Source: Pseudarthrobacter sp. L1SW (GTDB lineage: Bacteria > Actinomycetota > Actinomycetes > Actinomycetales > Micrococcaceae). From it: a stretch of DNA of 64,000 bases. The notes below the pieces were generated by a model that saw only the letters and a program-made list of their open reading frames with translations, made no database searches and was not told the origin of the DNA. The stretch is taken from assembly GCF_020809045.1 (NCBI RefSeq), contig NZ_CP078079.1, positions 1,922,001-1,986,000 of the forward strand, written 5' to 3'. A program made the position numbers and the translations under genes. Shown here piece by piece: positions 1-8,670 of this stretch (the stretch's first letter is position 1; each line of letters begins with the position of its first letter).

Positions 1-84
1 GGTCTATCCGTTCCGGAGAATCTTTGCCGTGGGCTGCAGGAACCAGTGACGAAATCCAAGCCGCCGGGCTTTCTTCACAGGCCA

Positions 85-126
85 GTCACACGTGTGACAA
101 CCCTGGTAAGTGATCTGGCCTACAAT
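85..126 (+). promoter_or_regulatory. Candidate promoter and palindromic operator of the ABC/GntR operon
   Basis: A perfect 14-bp palindrome, GTCACACGTGTGAC, occupies 85-98 and a -10-like TACAAT lies at 121-126. The palindrome would sit around the -35 region, a usual place for a repressor or activator site. The GntR gene closing this operon (3775-4152) is the obvious candidate binder, but that is inference. No gene was recognised in 1-197; the first 84 bases may be the tail of an upstream region. Confidence 0.4.
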
Positions 127-197
127 GACGTGGTGGCTGATGGGGGAGAGGCCGCCGCGGGCTGTTTCCTCCGTCGATTGACCTAACTGGAGGTACG

Positions 198-1964
198 TTG
201 CTGATCGGACTGATGAGGCGGCTGCTCGCGGGCCTTAAGCCCCACGTGGCTGCCATCGTTGTCCTCCAACTCGTCCAGGCGGCGGCCACCCTGATGCTGC
301 CCACCGTCAACGCGGCAATCATCGACGACGGCATCGTTGCCGGAAACAGCGCAGTCATCCCGCGCCTTGGCTTCACCATGGCAGCCCTGGCCGTGGTCCA
401 GGCCGTTGCCGCCATCGGCGCAGGCTACCTCTCCGCGGTGGCGGCAATGAGGATAGGGCACCAATTGCGGGCGGAGATCTTCACCAGGATCCAGTCATTG
501 TCCTCCCAGGAGGTGGCGGCCTTTGGAACCCAGAGCCTGACCACCCGGGCCACCAATGACACCCAGCAGATCCAGGCCTTCGCGGTCCTCGTGTTCACAA
601 TGCTTGTTGCGGGCCCTGCCATGGGCCTTGGCGGCATTGTGCTGGCACTGCAGCAGGACCTGGCGCTCTCCGCGGTGGTCATCGTGATTGTGCCCGCGCT
701 CCTGCTCATCATGTACCTCATCGTGGGCCGCCTCATTCCGCTCTACCGTGAGGGACAGGAGCACCTGGACCGTGCAGGGGGCATCCTTCGCGAGCAGATC
801 ATCGGCGCCAACGTCATCCGGGCCTTTGTCCGCCAGGACCACGAAGTCCGGCGCTTCGCCCGAATCAACAGCAGCCTGACGGCAAACAACCTCCAGTCAG
901 CACTGCTGGTGGCAGGAATGCTGCCTTTGGTCATGCTGGTGGTGAATATCTCCTCCGTGGCCGTTGTCTGGTTCGGCGGCCAGCGGATCCAGGCCGGGCT
1001 GATGAACGTCGGGGCCCTGGCCGCCTTCATTGCCTACATCCTGCAAATCCTCCTTGCCATCATGATGGCGATGTACGTCCTCATGACTGCACCCCGGGCG
1101 GCAGTCTGCGCCGAGCGCATCAGCGCCGTGCTGGATACCGAACCCTCGGTGCGCGACCCGCACGAGCCCAGGGCGCTGCTGCCCCCGGCGGCCGGAGGGC
1201 AACAGCATCTTCCGGCCGGCCCCGGTGTCCTCCAGTTCAAAGGGGTTGGTTTTTCTTATCCCGGCGCGGAAGCCCCGGTCCTTGCGGACATCACCTTCAC
1301 AGCCACTCCGGGCACCACCACAGCAATCGTGGGGTCCACCGGCAGCGGAAAGTCCACGCTGTTGAACCTCATTCCGCGATTCCTCGACCCCACTGCCGGA
1401 ACCATCACCCTGGACGGCGTGGACATCCGGGAGCTGCGGCTCGGCACACTTCGCTCCGCCATGTCCATAGTTCCCCAGCAGTCGCACCTGTTTTCGGGGA
1501 CCATCGCGGACAACCTCAGGATGGCAGCGCCGGCGGCATCGGACGCCGAGCTCTGGCACGCCCTCGGGACGGCCCAGACCATGCGGTTCATGGGTGTGCT
1601 TCCATTGGGGCTTGCCACCCCCGTTGGCCAGGGCGGGACCAACCTGTCCGGGGGGCAACGGCAGCGGTTGTGCATCGCACGGGCGCTGCTGAGGAACGCG
1701 CCACTTTATCTCTTTGACGACAGCTTCTCGGCGCTGGATTACGACACGGACGCGAGGCTGAGGCAGGCGTTGGCCGCGGAACTTGCCTCAAGCACGGTGA
1801 TAGTGGTGGCAGAACGGATCGCCGCGGTGGAAAGCGCGGACCGTATCTTGGTCTTGGACGGCGGGCGCCTGGTGGCGCAGGGCACGCACGCCGAACTGCT
1901 GGAAATTTCCCCCACGTACCGCGAAATCGCGGATTCCCAGCTGGCCATGGACGGCCAGTCATGA
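198..1964 (+). CDS. ABC exporter half-transporter, degenerate-site subunit
   Basis: A 588-residue ABC exporter half: an N-terminal six-helix membrane domain (about residues 1-310) and a C-terminal nucleotide-binding domain. Walker A is GSTGSGKST (near 377) and the signature is LSGGQRQR (near 483). Walker B reads LYLFDDSFSALD, so the catalytic Glu is Asp, and the H-loop position reads AER instead of AHR. These are hallmarks of the degenerate-site partner in heterodimeric exporters. The start is TTG with GGAGG at 189-193 just upstream. Its stop overlaps the next half-transporter (ATGA), so the two are translationally coupled and very probably form one heterodimer. Substrate is unknown; drugs, lipids or peptides are typical for the family. 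Confidence 0.88.
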   Translation: MLIGLMRRLLAGLKPHVAAIVVLQLVQAAATLMLPTVNAAIIDDGIVAGNSAVIPRLGFTMAALAVVQAVAAIGAGYLSAVAAMRIGHQLRAEIFTRIQSLSSQEVAAFGTQSLTTRATNDTQQIQAFAVLVFTMLVAGPAMGLGGIVLALQQDLALSAVVIVIVPALLLIMYLIVGRLIPLYREGQEHLDRAGGILREQIIGANVIRAFVRQDHEVRRFARINSSLTANNLQSALLVAGMLPLVMLVVNISSVAVVWFGGQRIQAGLMNVGALAAFIAYILQILLAIMMAMYVLMTAPRAAVCAERISAVLDTEPSVRDPHEPRALLPPAAGGQQHLPAGPGVLQFKGVGFSYPGAEAPVLADITFTATPGTTTAIVGSTGSGKSTLLNLIPRFLDPTAGTITLDGVDIRELRLGTLRSAMSIVPQQSHLFSGTIADNLRMAAPAASDAELWHALGTAQTMRFMGVLPLGLATPVGQGGTNLSGGQRQRLCIARALLRNAPLYLFDDSFSALDYDTDARLRQALAAELASSTVIVVAERIAAVESADRILVLDGGRLVAQGTHAELLEISPTYREIADSQLAMDGQS

Positions 1965-3775
1965 CGCTGCCGGCTGTTGCCCCCGGGGTGCCGGGGAGGT
2001 TTTGGCCAACAGCAGGACGGCTGTTGGGCCTGCTGCGCCCGTTCAGGCGCTTGATGGTGGGCGCAGTGGCGGCTACCTGCACGTTCGCCGGGCTCAATGT
2101 GGCGGCCCCCAAATACCTTGGTGACGCCACTGATGTCGTGGTGGACGGCGTTACGCAGGGATTCGTGGACCAGGGCCGGCTCGGCATGCTGCTGGCGGGG
2201 GTGTCGCTGATGTACGTACTGGCCTCGCTGTTCAACTGGATCCAGGGAGCCCTGACGGCCAGGTCGGTCCAGGGGCTCATGTATGGGCTGCGGGCTTCGC
2301 TTGAGGACAAACTGCACCGCCTGCCGTCCACCTACTTCCAGGAGCGCTCCAGGGGCGATGTCCTGAGCCGTGCCACTAATGACATCGACAATATCGCCCA
2401 GGCCTTGAACCAGCTCCTCACGCAGCTGATCATGTCCTTCCTGATGCTGTGCGGGTCCCTGGCCATGATGCTGTGGATCTCGCCCCTGCTCGCCGTGATC
2501 GCGGTGGCCACGGTGCCGCTGTCCACCCTCATCACGGTTCTCGTGGCCCGACGTTCGCAGGCGCACTTTGCGAGGCAGTGGACCGAAACGGGGGAGTTGA
2601 ACGCGCACGTGGAGGAGTTCATCACAGGACACGAGGTGATCAAAGCCTTCGGCCACCAGGCCAAGGCCGCGGATATTTTCGCCGGCAGCAACGGCCGCCT
2701 GGCCCGCGCCGCTACCAAGGCACAGTATTCCGCCGGCGTGGTCCAGCCATTGATGGTGCTGATGTCCAACCTTAATTACATTGCCGTGGCAGTGATCGGC
2801 GCGCTCCAGGTCCTGGCCGGTGCCATGACCATTGGCGGGATCCAGGCGTTCATCCAGTTCAGCAGGCTCTTCACCCAGCCGGTGGGCCAGATCGGCGGGT
2901 TGCTCAACCTCATCCAGTCCTGCGCGGCATCGGCTGCACGGGTCTTCGACCTCCTGGACACGGAGGAGGATCCACCGGAGCCGTACACCGCATCCGTTGC
3001 GGCCCCGGCAAATGGGCGGATTGTCTTTGACGACGTCACGTTCAGCTACCCCGGATCAGCGCCTGCCGTGCGCAACCTTTCTTTCTCCGTCGAGCCTGGC
3101 CAGACCGTAGCGATTGTTGGCCACACCGGTGCGGGGAAGACCACCGTGGTGAACCTCCTGATGAGGTTCTACGAGCCCGGGTCAGGACGCATCACCATGG
3201 GAGGGCAGGACATCGCGGCGATTCCCCGGGACCGCCTCCGGGAGCAGTTCGGCGTGGTGCTCCAGGACGCCTGGCTCTTCGCCGGCACTATCAGGGAAAA
3301 CATTGCCTACGGCCGGCCGGATGCCACGGACTCCAGCATCAGGACGGCCGCCGAGGCCACCCATGTGGACCGGTTCGTCAGGGCACTGCCCGACGGCTAC
3401 GACACCATCCTGGAAAACGGTGGCGAACCCCTCAGCCAGGGCCAGCGGCAGCTGCTCACCATTGCCCGGGCACAACTGGCCGGCAGGGCCGTCCTGATCC
3501 TGGACGAGGCCACCAGCTCCGTCGATTCGCGGACCGAGCTCCTGATCCGCCAGGCAATGCACCGCCTGCGCCAGGGCAGGACGAGCTTTGTGATAGCCCA
3601 CCGTTTGTCCACCGTCCGCAACGCTGATCTAATCTTGGTCATGGATCACGGCCGCATAGTCGAGCAGGGCACGCACCAAAGCCTCCTGACCGCCAACAGC
3701 TACTACGCCCGGCTGCACAACGCCCAATTCTCCGGCCGGCCGGGCCGCGCGGACGCCCTTGAGGCCGGCCTTTGA
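1961..3775 (+). CDS. ABC exporter half-transporter, catalytic subunit
   Basis: A 604-residue ABC exporter half: membrane domain to about residue 340, then an ATPase domain with Walker A GHTGAGKTT (near 386), signature LSQGQRQ, Walker B VLILDEATSSVD and a canonical H-loop AHRLSTV. Unlike the upstream partner it keeps the catalytic Glu and switch His. In a heterodimer the consensus ATP site would combine this subunit's Walker motifs with the partner's LSGGQ, while the other site would be degenerate. The ATG overlaps the previous stop by 4 bp. The gene ends in TGATG, overlapping the GntR start. Confidence 0.9.
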   Translation: MTLPAVAPGVPGRFWPTAGRLLGLLRPFRRLMVGAVAATCTFAGLNVAAPKYLGDATDVVVDGVTQGFVDQGRLGMLLAGVSLMYVLASLFNWIQGALTARSVQGLMYGLRASLEDKLHRLPSTYFQERSRGDVLSRATNDIDNIAQALNQLLTQLIMSFLMLCGSLAMMLWISPLLAVIAVATVPLSTLITVLVARRSQAHFARQWTETGELNAHVEEFITGHEVIKAFGHQAKAADIFAGSNGRLARAATKAQYSAGVVQPLMVLMSNLNYIAVAVIGALQVLAGAMTIGGIQAFIQFSRLFTQPVGQIGGLLNLIQSCAASAARVFDLLDTEEDPPEPYTASVAAPANGRIVFDDVTFSYPGSAPAVRNLSFSVEPGQTVAIVGHTGAGKTTVVNLLMRFYEPGSGRITMGGQDIAAIPRDRLREQFGVVLQDAWLFAGTIRENIAYGRPDATDSSIRTAAEATHVDRFVRALPDGYDTILENGGEPLSQGQRQLLTIARAQLAGRAVLILDEATSSVDSRTELLIRQAMHRLRQGRTSFVIAHRLSTVRNADLILVMDHGRIVEQGTHQSLLTANSYYARLHNAQFSGRPGRADALEAGL

Positions 3776-4152
3776 TGCCGGCATCCGGCTTCCCCGGAAC
3801 ATGGAAACCCAACACTTCCAGCTCCGTGCCGCTCTTCGAACAGGTGCGGCTCCAGGTCATCCACCTGGTAGACAACGACGCCCTCCCGGCCGGGACACGG
3901 CTGCCCGCCGTCAGGGCCTTGGCCGAGCGCCTGGATGTGGCACCGCATACGGTGGCGCGAGCCTATAAGGAGCTCGAAGCCGCCGGGATCGTGGCCACCC
4001 ACGGCAGGAAGGGAACAACGGTCTGCGCACGCGACGAACGCCTCGGCGGGCTCGCGGCGGCTGCCGCCGCCTACGCGGCCGAGGCCAAAGCGCAGGGTGC
4101 CACGTTCGCCGAGGCCGTAAAGCTTTTGGCCGCCGCCTACGATGTTCCCTAA
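3775..4152 (+). CDS. GntR-family regulator (short, YtrA-like)
   Basis: A 125-residue protein with an N-terminal winged helix (about 18-85), visible in PLFEQVRLQVIHLV, LPAVRALAERLDVAPHTVARAYKELE and GRKGTTV. There is only a short helical tail instead of a large effector domain, the YtrA-like GntR architecture, often encoded with ABC exporters and often autoregulatory. The ATG overlaps the ABC gene's stop (TGATG); a TTG one codon upstream is also possible. It is the last gene of the three-gene operon. The palindrome at 85-98 is a candidate target, which is inference. Confidence 0.85.
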   Translation: MPASGFPGTWKPNTSSSVPLFEQVRLQVIHLVDNDALPAGTRLPAVRALAERLDVAPHTVARAYKELEAAGIVATHGRKGTTVCARDERLGGLAAAAAAYAAEAKAQGATFAEAVKLLAAAYDVP

Positions 4153-4170
4153 GGGCGGAACCGTGCAGCT

Positions 4171-4200
4171 TCGAAGAAGTTTTCGATTAGCATTATGGGG
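4171..4200 (+). promoter_or_regulatory. LexA (SOS) box and leaderless promoter of uvrA
   Basis: TCGAAGAAGTTTTCGA at 4171-4186 fits the Gram-positive/actinobacterial SOS box TCGAAC-N4-GTTCGA with one mismatch in each half. Directly after it, TAGCAT (4188-4193) fits the -10 consensus TANNNT and ends six bases before the GTG start at 4200. Transcription starting on the start codon would explain why no ribosome-binding site is seen. LexA bound here would block the promoter. Confidence 0.7.
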
Positions 4201-7121
4201 TGCCTAAAGCCGTAGCTGAAGAAACTTCCGCCCCGTCCACTGCTTTGACCGTACCTCCTGCGGCTGTCCCGCACCGTCCGGACCTCTCCCGCCTCGTCGT
4301 TAAAGGGGCGCGGGAACACAACCTGCGGAACGTGGACCTCGACCTGCCCCGGGACGCGATGATCGTCTTCACCGGGCTGTCCGGATCCGGGAAGTCCTCC
4401 CTGGCTTTCGACACCATCTTCGCGGAGGGCCAGCGGCGCTACGTTGAATCGCTGTCCGCCTACGCGCGCCAGTTCCTGGGCCAGGTGGACAAGCCGGACG
4501 TCGACTTCATCGAGGGATTGTCCCCGGCGGTGTCCATCGACCAGAAGTCCACCAGCAAGAACCCGCGCTCCACGGTGGGCACCATTACCGAAATCTATGA
4601 CTACATGCGCCTGCTGTGGGCCCGGGTGGGCCGGCCCCACTGCCCCGTGTGCGGCGAGCCCGTGGCCAAGCAGACGCCCCAGCAGATCGTTGACCAGCTG
4701 CTGGAGCTTGACCAGGGGACACGCTTCCAGGTCCTTGCGCCGGTGGTGCGCGGACGCAAGGGTGAATTTGTTGACCTCTTCAAGGAACTCACGGCCAAGG
4801 GCTACTCCCGCGCACGCGTTGACGGGAACCTGGTCCAGCTGAGCGACCCGCCCAAGCTGGGCAAGCAGTTCAAACACACCATCGAGGTGGTGGTGGACCG
4901 GCTGGTGGTCAAGGAAGGCATCAGCCAGCGGCTCACCGACTCCATCGAGACCGCACTGGGCCTGGCCGAGGGCCGCGTCCTTGCAGAGTTCGTGGACCTG
5001 GAGGCGGACGATCCCGCTCGGCTGCGGGCCTTCTCCGAAAACCTGGCCTGCCCCAACGAGCACCCCCTGGCCATCGACGAGATCGAGCCCAGGTCCTTCT
5101 CGTTCAACAACCCCTTCGGCGCCTGCGCCGCCTGCAGCGGCATCGGCACCAAGCTGGAGGTGGACGAGGAACTGATCGTTCCCAACCCGGAACTTTCGCT
5201 GGCCGAGGGCGCCATCGCTCCCTGGTCCCTTGGCACGGCCACCACGGAGTACTGGAACAGGCTCCTGGAAGGCCTCGCGAAGGAACTTGGCTTCTCCATG
5301 GACACCCCGTGGGAGAAACTGGGCAAGGACGTGCGCCAGACCGTCCTGCACGGCAAGGACCACAAGGTTGTGGTGCAGTACCGCAACCGCTTCGGCCGGG
5401 AGCGCAAGTACAGCACCGGGTTCGAAGGCGCCATCCAGTACGTCCACCGCAAGCACGGCGAAACGGACTCCGACTGGGCCCGCGACCGCTACGAAGAGTA
5501 CATGCGGCAGATTCCCTGCCCCGCCTGCAACGGTGCGCGCCTCAACCCTGCCTCCCTGTCGGTGCTGATCAACGGCAAGTCCATTGCCGACGTCGCCGCC
5601 CTGCCCATGCGCGACTGCGCCGCGTTCCTGAACAACCTGGTCCTGACGGGACGGGAAGCGCAGATCGCCCACCAGGTCCTCAAGGAGATCCAGGCGCGGC
5701 TGACCTTCCTGCTCGATGTCGGGCTGGAATACCTCAACCTGGAACGTCCCTCCGCCACCCTCTCCGGCGGTGAGGCCCAGCGCATCCGGCTCGCCACCCA
5801 GATCGGTTCAGGCCTGGTGGGTGTCCTTTACGTGCTGGACGAGCCGTCCATCGGCCTGCACCAGCGCGACAACCGGCGGCTGATCGACACCCTCACCAGG
5901 CTCCGCGACATGGGCAACACGCTCATCGTTGTCGAGCACGACGAGGACACCATCCACGTGGCCGACTGGATCGTGGACATCGGACCCGGCGCCGGCGAGC
6001 ACGGCGGCCAGGTGGTCCACTCCGGCTCCTACAAGGACCTGCTGGACAACACCGCCTCCCTCACCGGCGACTACCTGTCCGGGCGCAGGAAGATCGAAGT
6101 CCCGAAGAAGCGCCGCAAGTACGACAAAAAGCGAGAGCTGAAGGTGGTAGGGGCACGGGAAAACAACCTCCTCAACGTGGACGCCGCGTTCCCGCTGGGG
6201 CTCTTCACCGCCGTCACCGGAGTGAGCGGCTCCGGCAAGTCCACGCTGGTCAACGAGATCCTCTACAAAGTCCTGGCCAACAAGCTCAACGGCGCCAAGC
6301 AGGTGGCCGGGCGGCACAAGACCGTGCAGGGCCTGGAACACCTGGACAAGGTGGTCCACGTTGACCAGAGCCCCATCGGGCGGACCCCCCGCTCCAACCC
6401 CGCCACCTACACGGGCGTGTTTGACAACATCCGCAAGCTGTTCGCGGAAACCACCGAGGCGAAGGTACGCGGTTACCTGCCGGGTCGGTTCTCGTTCAAC
6501 GTCAAGGGCGGCCGCTGCGAAGCGTGCTCTGGAGACGGAACGCTGAAGATCGAAATGAACTTCCTGCCCGACGTCTACGTCCCCTGCGAGGTGTGCCATG
6601 GTGCCCGCTACAACCGGGAAACCCTCGAGGTGCACTACAAGGGCAAGACCATCGCGGACGTCCTCAACATGCCCATCGAGGAAGGCGCCGAGTTTTTCGC
6701 TGCCTTCTCGCCCATCGCCCGGCACCTCAACACCCTCGTGGACGTCGGCCTGGGCTATGTCCGCCTGGGCCAGCCCGCCACCACGCTGTCAGGCGGCGAG
6801 GCCCAGCGCGTCAAGCTGGCCGCAGAACTCCAGAAGCGGTCCAACGGGCGCAGTGTCTACGTCCTGGACGAGCCCACCACCGGGCTGCACTTCGAGGACA
6901 TCCGCAAGCTGCTGATGGTCCTGCAGGGCTTGGTGGACAAAGGCAACACCGTGATCACCATCGAGCACAACCTGGACGTCATCAAGAGCGCGGACTGGAT
7001 CGTGGACCTCGGGCCGGACGGCGGTTCGGGCGGCGGCCAGATTGTGGCGTCGGGAACGCCTGAGGAGCTGGCCAAGTCCACGGCAAGCCACACAGCAGCA
7101 TTCCTCGCGGAGATCCTGTAG
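4200..7121 (+). CDS. uvrA: UvrABC excinuclease subunit A
   Basis: A full-length (973 aa) UvrA, the DNA-damage sensor of nucleotide excision repair that loads UvrB. It has two ABC ATPase modules. The first has Walker [10 protein letters not shown] (near 60), a zinc site with CPVC (near 148), signature [12 protein letters not shown] (near 521) and Walker [12 protein letters not shown]. The second has GVSGSGKST (near 674), a zinc site from CEACSGDG to CEVCHG (about 773-799), signature [12 protein letters not shown] and [11 protein letters not shown]. The GTG start has no Shine-Dalgarno, consistent with a leaderless mRNA behind the LexA box at 4171-4186. uvrC lies 1.5 kb downstream; uvrB is not in the window. 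Confidence 0.98.
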   Translation: MPKAVAEETSAPSTALTVPPAAVPHRPDLSRLVVKGAREHNLRNVDLDLPRDAMIVFTGLSGSGKSSLAFDTIFAEGQRRYVESLSAYARQFLGQVDKPDVDFIEGLSPAVSIDQKSTSKNPRSTVGTITEIYDYMRLLWARVGRPHCPVCGEPVAKQTPQQIVDQLLELDQGTRFQVLAPVVRGRKGEFVDLFKELTAKGYSRARVDGNLVQLSDPPKLGKQFKHTIEVVVDRLVVKEGISQRLTDSIETALGLAEGRVLAEFVDLEADDPARLRAFSENLACPNEHPLAIDEIEPRSFSFNNPFGACAACSGIGTKLEVDEELIVPNPELSLAEGAIAPWSLGTATTEYWNRLLEGLAKELGFSMDTPWEKLGKDVRQTVLHGKDHKVVVQYRNRFGRERKYSTGFEGAIQYVHRKHGETDSDWARDRYEEYMRQIPCPACNGARLNPASLSVLINGKSIADVAALPMRDCAAFLNNLVLTGREAQIAHQVLKEIQARLTFLLDVGLEYLNLERPSATLSGGEAQRIRLATQIGSGLVGVLYVLDEPSIGLHQRDNRRLIDTLTRLRDMGNTLIVVEHDEDTIHVADWIVDIGPGAGEHGGQVVHSGSYKDLLDNTASLTGDYLSGRRKIEVPKKRRKYDKKRELKVVGARENNLLNVDAAFPLGLFTAVTGVSGSGKSTLVNEILYKVLANKLNGAKQVAGRHKTVQGLEHLDKVVHVDQSPIGRTPRSNPATYTGVFDNIRKLFAETTEAKVRGYLPGRFSFNVKGGRCEACSGDGTLKIEMNFLPDVYVPCEVCHGARYNRETLEVHYKGKTIADVLNMPIEEGAEFFAAFSPIARHLNTLVDVGLGYVRLGQPATTLSGGEAQRVKLAAELQKRSNGRSVYVLDEPTTGLHFEDIRKLLMVLQGLVDKGNTVITIEHNLDVIKSADWIVDLGPDGGSGGGQIVASGTPEELAKSTASHTAAFLAEIL

Positions 7122-7214
7122 GAGCGGGAGCAAAGTTTCCGGAAGCATTCCAAATGTATGCCGCTGCGCGTATGCGAGTTTCAGGCACGAGTGGTGTCGT
7201 GAGAAACTAACCCG

Positions 7215-7931
7215 GTGACTCAAACAACAGTGCCCGTGATCTTTGACCTGGACGGCACTCTTGTCGATCCGGCCGGTGGAATAACAGACGGAATCTCCTT
7301 CGCCCTGAACGCCCTGGGGCTTCCCGTTCCCGGCCAGGACCTCCTCCACGCGATGATCGGTCCGAAGCTCAGTGATTCGCTGCTGAACGTGGCCAACGTT
7401 CCGGCGGACCTGCTGGACGAGGTCATCCGCCTGTACCGCGAGTACTACGTGGCCACGGGGATCGCACAAAGCCGCATCTACCCTGGCGTCCGCGAAATCC
7501 TGGAGTCCTTCGCGGAAACCGGGCTTCCCGTGGCCGTTGCCACCCAGAAACCGCAGGGCCTGGCCCGCACGGTGCTGGCACACCACGGCATCGATGGCCT
7601 GTTCCACGGCATCCACGGTTCCGCGGATGACGAAAGCGCTGTGCGGGGGGTTCCGCTTGGCAAGACGGCCATCATCGCAGCTGCACTGAAGGACTTGAAC
7701 ACCCAGCATGCCGTGATGGTGGGGGACCGGGCACAGGATGTTTCCGGTGCCATCGCCAACGGCCTGGACTGCATCGGAGTGGCCTGGGGATTCGCCCCCG
7801 ACGGTGAACTGGAAGAGGCCGGTGCGGTGGCCGTCGTGGAAACCGCAGAGGGCCTGGTTGAGCTACTTGGGCGGATGCAGGCCATCCACTCCGCGGCCCT
7901 GGGCGAGGTGACCAACGATGGCAATGTTTGA
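7215..7931 (+). CDS. HAD-family phosphatase, phosphoglycolate phosphatase-like
   Basis: A 238-residue HAD hydrolase of the Gph/PpaX type. Motif I is FDLDGTLVDP (about 10-19) with the nucleophile Asp and acid/base Asp; motif II lies around VAVATQKPQ, motif III around GLARTVLAHHG-GKTA, and motif IV is VGDRAQDVSGA. The cap domain lies between motifs I and II. It probably dephosphorylates small metabolites such as 2-phosphoglycolate or nucleotides; the substrate cannot be read from sequence. The start is GTG without a clear ribosome site. Its 3' end overlaps the acyltransferase gene by 14 bp. Confidence 0.85.
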   Translation: MTQTTVPVIFDLDGTLVDPAGGITDGISFALNALGLPVPGQDLLHAMIGPKLSDSLLNVANVPADLLDEVIRLYREYYVATGIAQSRIYPGVREILESFAETGLPVAVATQKPQGLARTVLAHHGIDGLFHGIHGSADDESAVRGVPLGKTAIIAAALKDLNTQHAVMVGDRAQDVSGAIANGLDCIGVAWGFAPDGELEEAGAVAVVETAEGLVELLGRMQAIHSAALGEVTNDGNV

Positions 7932-8586
7932 TGCTGTCCGCTGGACCACGCGCAGCCTGATCTCGGGCACCTGCCGGCCCACCGTCGTCGGCCTTGAAAA
8001 CGTTCCGGCGGACGGGCCGTTCATTGTGGCCCCTAACCATCTGTCATTTTTCGACAGCGTGATCGTCCAGGCGCTGATGCCCCGCCCCGTCGCGTTCTTC
8101 GCGAAGGCCGAATACTTCACGACAGGGGGCGTCAAGGGCAAGGTCATGAAGGCCTTTTTCGAGTCCGTGGGGTCCATTCCGGTGGAGCGGGGCGAGCAGG
8201 CCGCCAGTGTCCAGGCGCTCAAGACACTCTTGGACATCCTGGAATCCGGCAAAGGCATCGGCATCTATCCGGAAGGCACCCGCTCCCGGGACGGCATCCT
8301 CTACCGGGGACGCACCGGCGTGGGATGGCTGGCGCTGACAACAGGCGCACCCGTGATCCCGGTGGGGCTTATTGGCACCGAAAACCTGCAGCGCGCCGGT
8401 GAGAAGGGCGTCAAGCCCCAGCACTTCACCATGAAGGTGGGGGAGCCGCTGTACTTCGACAAGACGGGCCCGGACCACTCCCTGCCGGCGCGCCGGCAGG
8501 TCACGGACCGCATTATGGACGCCATTGCCGAGCTCAGCGGCCAGGAACGCTCCACCAGCTACAACCAGAGCAAGGCCACTGAATAA
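7918..8586 (+). CDS. 1-acyl-sn-glycerol-3-phosphate acyltransferase (PlsC-like)
   Basis: A 222-residue PlsC-family acyltransferase, expected to put the second acyl chain on lysophosphatidic acid at the membrane. The catalytic HX4D box is NHLSFFDS (about 40-47), the substrate-binding block is YPEGTRSRDG, and VIPVGLIG follows. Start ATG lies inside the preceding HAD gene, so the pair is coupled. The protein lacks a long N-terminal membrane segment, as in many actinobacterial PlsC proteins. Acceptor specificity is not determinable. Confidence 0.9.
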   Translation: MAMFDAVRWTTRSLISGTCRPTVVGLENVPADGPFIVAPNHLSFFDSVIVQALMPRPVAFFAKAEYFTTGGVKGKVMKAFFESVGSIPVERGEQAASVQALKTLLDILESGKGIGIYPEGTRSRDGILYRGRTGVGWLALTTGAPVIPVGLIGTENLQRAGEKGVKPQHFTMKVGEPLYFDKTGPDHSLPARRQVTDRIMDAIAELSGQERSTSYNQSKATE

Positions 8587-8655
8587 CGTCCGCTCCATCC
8601 AGGGTTGGGCAGCTGCAGTTGCGGCAGGGTGGCAATGGCACCCGGCGCGCCTCAG

Positions 8656-8670
8656 TAGACTGGATAGGTG
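8656..8670 (+). promoter_or_regulatory. Leaderless promoter of uvrC
   Basis: TAGACT (8656-8661) fits the actinobacterial -10 consensus and lies exactly six bases before the GTG start of uvrC at 8668, leaving no room for a ribosome-binding site. The spacing equals that seen at uvrA, but there is no LexA-like palindrome here. Confidence 0.6.

Noticed and set aside
4149..5672. 507-codon open frame antisense to uvrA
   Set aside because: Codon shadow of a high-GC gene; no motif, and uvrA is certain on the other strand.
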